This document shows positions 1 to 6,106 of a DNA stretch of 7,083 nt, piece after piece (position 1 is the first letter of the stretch; each line of letters begins with the position of its first letter). The position numbers were made by a program, and so were the translations under genes. The notes beneath the pieces are model-generated. The model had not been told where the DNA came from and did no database searches. It worked only from the letters and a program-made list of their open reading frames with translations. The DNA is from Hyphomicrobiales bacterium (GTDB lineage: Bacteria > Pseudomonadota > Alphaproteobacteria > Rhizobiales > CAYWUX01): positions 1 through 7,083 of the forward strand of contig JANQOC010000431.1 in assembly GCA_028279265.1 (NCBI GenBank), read 5' to 3'.

Positions 1-606
1 CGGCTGATCCCGGTTCCCGTTGGTGTGGGCGGTCCGGATCAAATCTCCAAAGCGGTTTCCGAAATTGTGAGCCAGTGCGGATCCCTTGACCTGGTTCTGC
101 TCGGCGCTGCGGTCTGGCACCCCATGACCTTGGACGAATGGGACAGGGAAAAAATCACCCGCAGCATGGCCATAAACCATTCCGGTGTCATAAACTGTAT
201 CTCACCGGTCCTGCCCGGAATGATTGAACGCCAGAAAGGGCATATCGGCATTTTATCGAGCGTTGCCGGATATCGTGGTTTGCCGCGATCACTTGCCTAC
301 GGCCCCACCAAAGCGTCCCTTATTAATTTGTCGGAAACGCTTTATCCCGAGCTCAGAAAGCACAATATCGATTTATCGATCATCAATCCGGGCTTTGTTG
401 ACACGCCCATGACGCGGGTCAATGAATTTCCCATGCCCTGGATAATGAGTGTCGACAAAGCTTCGCAGATTATTATCCGGGGACTTCAGAAACAGAAGTT
501 CGAAATTGCTTTCCCTTGGCAAATGGTTTGGTTGCTGAAATTTTCCAAACTGCTGCCCTATCCGCTGTTCTTCTGGTTCATCCGGACCTTCATGAAAACC
601 GCATAA
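1..606 (+). CDS. Short-chain dehydrogenase/reductase (SDR), 5'-truncated by window edge
   Basis: This is the C-terminal 201 codons of a classical SDR, a NAD(P)-dependent oxidoreductase. The frame is open from base 1, so the start codon and the Rossmann TGxxxGIG motif lie outside the window, probably 50-60 residues upstream. The GTG at 25 is only an internal codon. Counting from base 1, the catalytic set is visible: Asn59 (AINHSG), Ser87 (ILSSVAG) and YGPTK with Tyr100 and Lys104, followed by NPGFVDTPM. The usual NNAG segment reads LGAA (34-37), a departure from the consensus. The C-terminus is hydrophobic and aromatic (WLLKFSKLLPYPLFFWFIR), suggesting membrane association and a lipid-like substrate. 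The gene converges on the methyltransferase gene with a 28-bp gap. SDR genes are known companions of the FAD oxidoreductase/DUF1365/methyltransferase cluster in proteobacteria. Its substrate is not known from sequence. Confidence 0.9.
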   Translation, partial: RLIPVPVGVGGPDQISKAVSEIVSQCGSLDLVLLGAAVWHPMTLDEWDREKITRSMAINHSGVINCISPVLPGMIERQKGHIGILSSVAGYRGLPRSLAYGPTKASLINLSETLYPELRKHNIDLSIINPGFVDTPMTRVNEFPMPWIMSVDKASQIIIRGLQKQKFEIAFPWQMVWLLKFSKLLPYPLFFWFIRTFMKTA

Positions 607-634
607 CAGACTTTTCCGGGGCAGCACCGTCCCC
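607..634. terminator. Possible short hairpin between convergent genes
   Basis: The 28-bp gap between the convergent SDR and methyltransferase genes contains GGGG (618-621) and CCCC (631-634), able to form a 4-bp GC stem with a 9-nt loop. There is no proper U-tract on either strand, only short A/T runs. It could serve as a weak bidirectional terminator, but a 4-bp stem is poor evidence. Confidence 0.2.
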
Positions 635-1876
635 TTAAGCCATTCCCTGTTTGGTCAATCGATAAAGCCCGACATCGATACTTCCATGCCGGAAGCCTGC
701 CGCACAGTAAGATAAATAATACTCCCACATGCGTTTGAACTTCGTGTCGAAGCCGAGCTGTACGATTTCCGGCCATTCTGCGAGGAATCGTTTTTTCCAG
801 ATATCGAGGGTCTTGGCGTAACATTCGCGGAAGTTCTTGCTCATCTCGACATTGAAACCCGCACTCTGCGCCTGCTCGAAGATAACTTGCTTGGTCGGAA
901 GAAAACCGCCGGGGAATATATATCTCTGAATGAAGTCAGGCCGGCGGCAATACTGCTCGTACCAGCTCTCCGATATGGTTATGCCCTGGATCACCGCAAC
1001 GCCGTTTTCCGTTAGACGGTCATGGAGAATCCTGAAATAGTCGGACCAGTTCTCGCGTCCCACCGCCTCAATCATCTCAATGGACACAATGCGATCATAG
1101 GTGCCCGACACGTCTCTGTAATCCTGAAGGTGAAAGGCGCACAGATTTTCGAGCCCGGCCTCCCTGGCTGAATGCCGGGCATAGTCCAGCTGCTCTTTCG
1201 ATAGGGTAATTCCGGTAATATCGACCGGATGACGCTCAGCGGCTAATTTGGCAAACCCGCCCCAGCCACAGCCAATTTCCAAAAGCCTGTCTTTGGGATT
1301 GAGGCGCAACAGGTCCAAAATCGTCCTGCACTTCTGCAACTGAGCTTGTTCCAGATCTAAATCATCTGAATCAAAGCAGGCACTGGAATAAAACATGTTT
1401 TTATCCAGCCAGCGTTCGTAAAATGTATTTCCGAGATCGTAATGGGCTTCGATATTTTTTCGCGCTCCGACACGGGTATTGCGCCGCAGTCGGTGAAAAA
1501 GCTTGTCCAGGATTCGTTGACGAAATACGCCTCGACCGCCGCGGTACTGATCGGCGTTTTTGAGGAAAATCGTAAACAGCCTGTCAAGATCGTCCGTTTC
1601 CCACTCTCCCAGCATGTAGCTTTCAGCGAATCCCAGAGAGCCGCGGCTAAGGGATCGAAAGAGGGTCCGGGCCGTTTTGATATCTACAGTGACCGTCTTG
1701 TCTGAAGGATTGGACCCAAATGTCTGCTGCTGCCGGTTCGGCAAAATGACACGGATATTCCCGTAGTTGATATCTCCCAGAGCCCGGCGAAAAACGGCAA
1801 ATACAATGTTGGCGAGAGGCGAGGGGGAAGAGCCCAAATTGGTTGGGTAATTTTTTTCTGTTAGTTGATTAACCAA
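635..1876 (-). CDS. Cyclopropane-fatty-acid-synthase-like SAM-dependent methyltransferase
   Basis: The 413-residue protein belongs to the CFA/mycolic acid methyltransferase family, which transfers a methyl or methylene group from S-adenosylmethionine to a double bond in a phospholipid acyl chain at the membrane surface. An N-terminal region (ESYMLGEWET, 85-94) is followed by HYDLGN (145-150), SAM motif I LEIGCGWGGFA (199-209), TGITLSKEQL (221-230), EMIEAVG (267-273), YIFPGG (319-324) and YYLSYCAAGFRHG (386-398). Against E. coli Cfa by eye, Glu239 and Tyr317 are kept (Glu270, Tyr353). Cys139 corresponds to Ser165 (YSSACF) and His266 to Gln297 (VIQGIT), so the bicarbonate site is altered. The start is TTG, overlapping the DUF1365 stop by 8 nt, with AAGGA 8 nt upstream; the first internal Met is residue 88, which is too late. 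It is the last gene of the operon. The product may be a methylated or branched chain (compare UfaA1/BfaB and UfaM) rather than a cyclopropane. Confidence 0.93.
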   Translation of the reverse strand: MVNQLTEKNYPTNLGSSPSPLANIVFAVFRRALGDINYGNIRVILPNRQQQTFGSNPSDKTVTVDIKTARTLFRSLSRGSLGFAESYMLGEWETDDLDRLFTIFLKNADQYRGGRGVFRQRILDKLFHRLRRNTRVGARKNIEAHYDLGNTFYERWLDKNMFYSSACFDSDDLDLEQAQLQKCRTILDLLRLNPKDRLLEIGCGWGGFAKLAAERHPVDITGITLSKEQLDYARHSAREAGLENLCAFHLQDYRDVSGTYDRIVSIEMIEAVGRENWSDYFRILHDRLTENGVAVIQGITISESWYEQYCRRPDFIQRYIFPGGFLPTKQVIFEQAQSAGFNVEMSKNFRECYAKTLDIWKKRFLAEWPEIVQLGFDTKFKRMWEYYLSYCAAGFRHGSIDVGLYRLTKQGMA

Positions 1877-2660
1877 CGCCCTGGTCCTTTCCTTCGGCGA
1901 CGATAGAAACTGAAAACTTTTTGACGCGCCGGTGCTTGTGCACTTTTAGTCCCTTTAGCCATAGCCAGAGGGCTTCCATATGAATACCGGCGGTGACTTT
2001 GAATGTCATCAGCGGATAGGTGAAGAGTAATTTTAGAAGTTCTCGATCCGAAAACTCAAAGGCTTCGCCCTTGAAGTAGGTTTTGAGAACATCCCGGTTG
2101 TTATGGGAATAAGCGATTGCTATCGAGACCCGGTCTGCGGGTGGGGAGACTGTAAACGCATAGGTCCCCTCTTGTTCATTAAACGGAGACACGTAGAGCT
2201 CTTTGGAACAATTCTGTTTGATGAGATCATCGGGGTCCTCACCAACGGGAATGACATAGGATCGCTGTTCCCGAAACGTGTTTGTCACTTTGTAGATTAT
2301 AGCGCCGAGTTTCTGGTTTTTGTCGTAACAGAAATAAACCGTGAGGGGATTGAACACATAGCCAAACAATCTCGGGTAACAAAGGACAGATATTCGATGG
2401 CTGTGGTCCCCAAGCCCGGCCTGCCGCAATTGTTGGCGCACGTAATCGGCAACGGAAGAAAAGCCCTCAGGCTTGTGATCGCTATCGTAGAAACTGAATA
2501 CATTAAAGCGGTTGTAAGAAAACAAGTGCGAGGTTCGGGCCGTCTTGTGGATCGTATCGGCATCCAGAAGGAATGAGAAAACCCGGTATCGGAGTTTGTG
2601 TGATTTGGGGTGTAAACGAATGTGACCGACAGTTCCCCGATAAATTGAAGCACGCAACAT
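1869..2660 (-). CDS. DUF1365 family protein
   Basis: This 263-residue protein has the family's usual length and hallmark segments. These are GTVGHIRLHPKSHKLRYRVF near the N-terminus (9-28), CYPRLFGYVFNPLTVYFCYD (94-113), VTNTFREQRSYVIP (125-138), KELYVSPF (153-160) and TYFKG (194-198). DUF1365 has no established biochemical activity. It is known mainly from its constant neighbourhood with a CFA-like methyltransferase and a flavin amine oxidase (for example Rv0448c between Rv0449c and Rv0447c in M. tuberculosis). The ATG at 2660 has CGGAG 5 nt upstream and lies only 2 nt past the stop of the FAD gene. Its own stop lies inside the start of the methyltransferase gene. Translational coupling of the three genes is likely. 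A hydrophobic stretch, LLKLLFTYPLMTF (208-220), and a basic tail (KVHKHRRVKK) are consistent with a peripheral membrane protein; that is inference. Confidence 0.92.
   Translation of the reverse strand: MLRASIYRGTVGHIRLHPKSHKLRYRVFSFLLDADTIHKTARTSHLFSYNRFNVFSFYDSDHKPEGFSSVADYVRQQLRQAGLGDHSHRISVLCYPRLFGYVFNPLTVYFCYDKNQKLGAIIYKVTNTFREQRSYVIPVGEDPDDLIKQNCSKELYVSPFNEQEGTYAFTVSPPADRVSIAIAYSHNNRDVLKTYFKGEAFEFSDRELLKLLFTYPLMTFKVTAGIHMEALWLWLKGLKVHKHRRVKKFSVSIVAEGKDQGVG
1885..1889 (-). promoter_or_regulatory. Ribosome binding site supporting a TTG start
   Basis: Read on the minus strand, AAGGA lies inside the DUF1365 coding end, 8 nt before the TTG at 1876. It is the only good Shine-Dalgarno match near the 5' end of the methyltransferase frame. 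Together with the 8-nt overlap it decides for TTG over later starts. Confidence 0.6.
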
Positions 2661-2662
2661 GT

Positions 2663-4009
2663 TTACTCCGCGACCTGTAAAGGTCTCAACTCCGGTGCCC
2701 GGTCATGCATATATATTCTGGCGGACTCATCGGCAACGTTCCATGGGCGCCGAACATTGCCAAGTTGTTCTGCAACGGCAAGTCCGCTTTGTAATCCGTC
2801 TTCGTGGAATCCGTAGCCAAAATAACTGCCACAAAACCACGTGCGATTTCTACCCTGCAGCGACCAAAGTTGTTTTTGAGCCTCGACGGCGGCACGATCG
2901 AACACGGGATGGGTATAAGTTGTTTCATACAAAATTGTATCCGGTGCAACTTGGTGCTCCGGATCAAGGGTTACGAAATAGTTGGTTTCAGTCGTCAGGG
3001 ATTGAAGACAGTTCATCCAGTAGGTGGTCGTCGGCAATTCTTGAGGTTGATCATCGCCGGCAACATAGTTCCAGCTTGCCCAGACATTCTTGCGGCGCGG
3101 CATGAGACTTGAGTCCGTATGCAGGACTGTCCGGTTGGAAGAGTAACCGAAGTTCCCAAGGAGCGATTGTTCACAACTGTCGGCATTATATCCAAGGAGC
3201 CCTAAAGCCTGGTCGGCGTGGGTGGCAATGACCACTTGGTCGAACCGGTTTTCAAGCCCGTTTTGCTCGGTCAGGTAAACCCCGGATTGATGGCGTCGAA
3301 TACTCCGGATCCCGCTATTCTTTTTAAAGCGCGCTTCCGTGTTTTCTCTCAGCTTGTCGACGTAAACCCTGGATCCGCCCGTAACGGTTCGCCAGGTCGG
3401 CCGGTTTTTGATCTGCAACAGACCGTGGTTGGCAAAAAACCGAACAAAACTGAGGGCTGGAAATTTCAGAACATCTTCGCTGGGCATCGACCATATGGCC
3501 GCTCCCATGGGCAAGATATGTCTTCGTATAAAGTAGTGGTCCGCGCCCAGATCCCGGAGATAATCCTCCAGGGTAAGTTCTGCCGGCAATGCGTCCAGAT
3601 CGCAATTCGAGGCATTTGAGAAGAAACGGGAAATGTCTATCAGCATGTGCCAATGCTTGAGATTTATCAGATTACGTCGCTGGCCGAACAGACCGTTGAA
3701 ACCGGTTCCCGAATATTCATAGCGACCCCGATCCAGGGAAACGGAAAAGGACATGGGCGCGTCCTGGACGGGAACGTTTAGCGTCTTAAACAATGCCGTA
3801 AGATTGGGGTAGCACGCCGTGTTGTAGACGATAAAACCGGTATCAACCGGGATTGATCGGCTGTCATCGGATATGTCTACGGTATTGCTATGGCCGCCGA
3901 AATAGGCTCCGGCCTCGAATACGGTAACATCGTGTTTTTTTGAAAGAAGCCAGGCGGCAGATAATCCTGAGATGCCGGATCCCACCACCGCAATATTGAG
4001 CCTGACCAT
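2663..4009 (-). CDS. FAD-dependent oxidoreductase (flavin amine oxidase-like)
   Basis: This is a complete 448-residue flavoprotein of the NAD(P)/FAD amine oxidase superfamily. The N-terminal dinucleotide fold is clear: GSGISG (10-15), then FEAGAYFGGHSNT (31-43), where Glu32 should bind the adenosine ribose. DTGFIVYN (56-63) follows. The C-terminal FAD motif is FCGSYFGYGFHEDGLQSGL (392-410). This is the subtype annotated beside cyclopropane-synthase-like genes. Relatives include BfaA/Rv0449c, which reduces the methylene intermediate to a 10-methyl chain, and flavoproteins of the Rhodobacter furan fatty acid pathway. It probably catalyses a redox step on the acyl chain made by the methyltransferase two genes downstream; direction and electron partner cannot be read here. 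It is first in the operon. The ATG at 4009 has a weak GGA 6 nt upstream and follows a candidate ECF-type promoter by about 30 nt. A carotenoid desaturase-like role is less likely given the neighbours. Confidence 0.93.
   Translation of the reverse strand: MVRLNIAVVGSGISGLSAAWLLSKKHDVTVFEAGAYFGGHSNTVDISDDSRSIPVDTGFIVYNTACYPNLTALFKTLNVPVQDAPMSFSVSLDRGRYEYSGTGFNGLFGQRRNLINLKHWHMLIDISRFFSNASNCDLDALPAELTLEDYLRDLGADHYFIRRHILPMGAAIWSMPSEDVLKFPALSFVRFFANHGLLQIKNRPTWRTVTGGSRVYVDKLRENTEARFKKNSGIRSIRRHQSGVYLTEQNGLENRFDQVVIATHADQALGLLGYNADSCEQSLLGNFGYSSNRTVLHTDSSLMPRRKNVWASWNYVAGDDQPQELPTTTYWMNCLQSLTTETNYFVTLDPEHQVAPDTILYETTYTHPVFDRAAVEAQKQLWSLQGRNRTWFCGSYFGYGFHEDGLQSGLAVAEQLGNVRRPWNVADESARIYMHDRAPELRPLQVAE
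2666..2669 (-). promoter_or_regulatory. Ribosome binding site of the DUF1365 gene
   Basis: Minus-strand GGAG lies 5 nt before the ATG at 2660, directly next to the stop codon of the upstream FAD gene. This supports the chosen start and termination-reinitiation coupling. Confidence 0.6.
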
Positions 4010-4039
4010 AGAATATCCAACAGTAAATTTCGTACCAGC

Positions 4040-4067
4040 ATTACGAATTTCTTTTTGAATTGGATCA
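4040..4067 (-). promoter_or_regulatory. Candidate ECF sigma (RpoE/ChrR, ECF11-type) promoter
   Basis: On the minus strand, TGATCC (4067-4062) is followed after 16 nt by CGTAAT (4045-4040). The -10 element ends 30 nt before the ATG of the FAD oxidoreductase. ECF11 sigma factors, controlled by the zinc anti-sigma factor ChrR and induced by singlet oxygen, are known to use promoters with a TGATCC -35 and a CGTA-like -10. They often control this same gene set. A 6-bp inverted repeat with a 2-nt centre (4060-4073) overlaps the -35 box. The match is by eye against a remembered consensus, and neither sigma nor ChrR gene is in the window. Confidence 0.6.
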
Positions 4068-4129
4068 ATCCAAAGTCAAGATTCAGCGGACGTTTCCGGC
4101 TCAAAGGCAATCTGATTTCGTGTGGAAAT

Positions 4130-4921
4130 TCAGTCCGCTAGAAAGTCGATGCAAAGCTTCGCAAATATATCAGGTTGCTCGATAAGGGCAACATGTCCCG
4201 TACCCTTGAGGACTTTCAGTTCGGAACCCTCAATACGCTCTGCAATTTCCTTGGAAAGATGGACCGGGACAATGAAGTCCATCTCTGAACAGGTGACCAG
4301 GGTGGGCGATTGAATCAAAGAAAGCCTTTCATAGGTGTCGCCGGTGATGCACGCCTGCAGTTGGCCCGCCCACCCCTGAAGCGACCCGACCTGCTGCATC
4401 ATTTCTGATTTCTTGCGTTCCAAGGCAGCTTCGTTTTGCTGATGATATGCAGGTGAGTAGAGGCTGAAAAAACTTAGATCGAACAGGGTCCTGAGATCAT
4501 CTTGTTGCGCCAGTCGTAAACGGATCGACTGAAAATCCCTGAGATGCGCATCGCATCGCGACCAGGTGTGATGCAGCCCAAGCTTTCTCACTCTTTCCGG
4601 ATGATTTATGGCAATCTCCTGGGCCATATGACCTCCCATCGAGAAGCCCATAAGATGGAATTCAGCGAACCCTAAATGATCCATGATCTCGATTAGATCA
4701 TGGGCCATGTCCGCAAGTGTGTATCCCGGCTCTGGAATCGAACTTTTGCCAATACCGCGATTGTCCGCAACGATGCACGTATATTTGGCGGAAAGTGCTT
4801 CCAGCTGCCCGCTCCAGAACCGATGATCGTGTCCGGTACCGCTAATGAGAAGAAGAGGGAAGCCGGTTCCCACCTTTTCATAGTAGATTTCGACATTGTC
4901 GCGAACTGACAGGAGGGGCAT
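4130..4921 (-). CDS. Alpha/beta hydrolase
   Basis: This complete 263-residue alpha/beta-hydrolase-fold enzyme is close in layout to the 3-oxoadipate enol-lactonase/esterase-like group. The oxyanion-loop region is SGTGHDHRFW (27-36), followed by DNRGIGKS (53-60). The nucleophile elbow is GFSMGG with Ser94. The acid is probably Asp215 (SEMDFIVP) and the catalytic His243 sits in GTGHVALIEQP. The cap region (about 121-190) is helical and polar. There is no signal peptide, so it should be cytoplasmic. The substrate is unknown; the family includes lactonases, esterases, haloperoxidase-like and C-C bond hydrolases. The ATG at 4921 gives the conserved N-terminus, though no strong Shine-Dalgarno is visible. 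It lies on the same strand as the lipid operon, 120 bp upstream of it, with no evident terminator between, so readthrough is possible. The operon's candidate promoter in the gap suggests independent control. Confidence 0.9.
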   Translation of the reverse strand: MPLLSVRDNVEIYYEKVGTGFPLLLISGTGHDHRFWSGQLEALSAKYTCIVADNRGIGKSSIPEPGYTLADMAHDLIEIMDHLGFAEFHLMGFSMGGHMAQEIAINHPERVRKLGLHHTWSRCDAHLRDFQSIRLRLAQQDDLRTLFDLSFFSLYSPAYHQQNEAALERKKSEMMQQVGSLQGWAGQLQACITGDTYERLSLIQSPTLVTCSEMDFIVPVHLSKEIAERIEGSELKVLKGTGHVALIEQPDIFAKLCIDFLAD

Positions 4922-5235
4922 GGTCTACAATCGTTCTAAGTCATTCTTGGCACTGAAATGTGAACCTAACAGGCCAAATTCAGCGGCGAAAGGAAAAGAT
5001 GATAGAAGCGCGGATCGGTTTGGCACATGGCTCTCTGCTCGGCATGTAATTGTCGCCCAACATTTTTATGACATTAAGTTCGCCCATTGTGTTGCAGATC
5101 AGACACCAATTTTCGGAGTGAGGGAATACACTTGTCAGGGCAACGGGTGTTTGATTTTTTATGAGCTGATGGATATTTAGTATTCGCTGATTGTGTTATT
5201 TGTTTTCGCAAGTCATAACGCGTAGAGTCTGGCTG
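4922..5235. other. Divergent intergenic region
   Basis: These 314 bp separate the start of the hydrolase gene (-) from that of the lipoprotein gene (+) and should hold promoters for both. An open frame reaching to 5180 on the plus strand starts inside the hydrolase gene and resembles no family, so it is not called. On the plus strand TTGATT (5151-5156) and TATTTA (5174-5179) have 17-bp spacing, but the -10 matches the sigma-70 consensus at only three of six positions. No clear operator or RNA was seen. Confidence 0.4.
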
Positions 5236-5589
5236 ATGAAATTTTTTGTACCCCTTCTGTTATCCGTATTAGCATTGTCTGCGTGTACAAGTTCGGGCGG
5301 AATAGGGTCTTTGTTTTCCGATCAGACAGGCGCTACAAGTCAGACGGCCACGGTGCAGCCCAAGCCGGTTCAGTCCCCTCCGAAAAAATCGCAACCTGTC
5401 CGCAAAACCAGCGTGAAAAAAGCTAGAAAGAAAACTGTACAACTGTCTTGTGCCGAAATTAATGAGGCCATGGCTTACAGCTACGTGGCGGCCCGTATGC
5501 TGAAGGAGGGGGATCAAAAAGAAAGTTCCGAACATCAGCAGAAATTCGAAAGGCTGAAAGCCGAGCATCAGAAAAATTGTTCAGGCTGA
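5236..5589 (+). CDS. Small lipoprotein of unknown function
   Basis: The 117-residue precursor starts at the ATG at 5236. A further in-frame TTG at 5191 would add 15 residues ahead of the signal peptide and is unlikely. MKFFVPLLLSVLALSAC is a typical lipoprotein signal peptide with lipobox LSAC, giving a mature protein from Cys17 of about 101 residues. Thr at +2 argues for the outer membrane by the Lol rule. After a Ser/Gly/Thr-rich stretch there is a basic, proline-containing linker (about 41-68, rich in K, P, Q). A predicted helical domain (71-115) is bounded by Cys72 and Cys115, which could form a disulfide in the periplasm. It has AAxxLKEGD-like helical text and many E/K/Q residues. The basic linker could contact peptidoglycan or acidic surfaces, which is inference only. 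No family is recognised. No strong ribosome binding site is visible. Confidence 0.8.
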   Translation: MKFFVPLLLSVLALSACTSSGGIGSLFSDQTGATSQTATVQPKPVQSPPKKSQPVRKTSVKKARKKTVQLSCAEINEAMAYSYVAARMLKEGDQKESSEHQQKFERLKAEHQKNCSG

Positions 5590-6106
5590 TAAACTTACAA
5601 ACCCTCATTTGCCGCCCTTTTCCGTGAAAGTCCCGAACAGGGCGCTATCACACTTGATCCTTGAAATATCTGAATAAATTTGGTCGCACAGCTATTTATT
5701 TGTGCCCGATATTACTGCCAAGATACGGACGAATATGTCGCGATCGGCTGCAGGTAGCCAATTTCCCGGTACAATTTGCAGGCTCAATATTATGGGTTTG
5801 AATATAATTCCCAATGCTATAGTTTATAGTTAACCAGAAAGGACTGGTAAGAAGAATTCTATATCGAGTTTAATTAGCAGAATTGTATTCCAGGACGGGA
5901 AAAACGCTACAATACAAAGATCTGAGACGCAGAGTCGAACTTTTGGCTTGGACTTAGGGTCGGCTCCTAAGGGCAAGCGCAGAGCCGAAAGAACCTCGCC
6001 CGTGTTGGGGGTTAGGGTCTTATCCGTGACATTTTTGTGCTGTAAAGTTATTTGGTTACCGCCGCTAAGGACACAGTGTTGAGTTTTTGAGTCAAATGTA
6101 TGCGCC
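5590..6106. other. 517-bp region without a convincing gene
   Basis: No supported gene was found. The left part (5645-5830) is AT-rich and holds a consensus-like TATAAT (5803-5808) without a matching -35. It also has small inverted repeats: CGCCCT/AGGGCG (5613-5618 and 5639-5644, 20-nt loop, no U-tract), GCACA/TGTGC (5686-5690 and 5701-5705) and CTATA/TATAG (5817-5829). The right part (5953-5988) holds two overlapping, mutually exclusive stems described separately. A 102-codon minus-strand frame (6138-5830) crosses the region and the start of the VOC gene, but resembles no family. The region may carry the promoter and leader of the VOC gene or a small RNA; neither is demonstrated. Confidence 0.4.
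5953..5988. repeat. Two overlapping inverted repeats (alternative stems)
   Basis: CTTAGG (5953-5958) pairs with CCTAAG (5966-5971) around a 7-nt loop. TCGGCTC (5960-5966) pairs with GAGCCGA (5982-5988) around a 15-nt loop. The second stem's left arm lies in the loop of the first and shares base 5966, so the two folds exclude each other. They lie about 120-150 nt ahead of the VOC gene. Such nesting can mark a leader RNA, but arms of 6-7 bp also arise by chance. Confidence 0.35.

Noticed and set aside
5..10. Second TGATCC in the plus direction.
   Set aside because: It lies inside the SDR coding frame and no CGTA-like -10 follows at 16-17 nt.
4896..5180. 94-codon plus-strand open frame in the divergent intergenic region.
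   Set aside because: It begins inside the hydrolase gene on the opposite strand, has no family resemblance and a composition like translated non-coding DNA.
5613..5644. Possible terminator of the lipoprotein gene (CGCCCT/AGGGCG).
   Set aside because: The loop is 20 nt and no U-tract follows, so it does not qualify as an intrinsic terminator.
5655..5660. TGATCC on the plus strand after the lipoprotein gene.
   Set aside because: The sequence 16-17 nt downstream is AATTTG/ATTTGG, not a CGTA-like -10, and no gene follows within a normal distance.
5920..5950. tRNA-like GTTCGACTC string on the minus strand.
   Set aside because: The flanks do not form a 5-bp T-stem, and no acceptor, D or anticodon arm could be placed around it.
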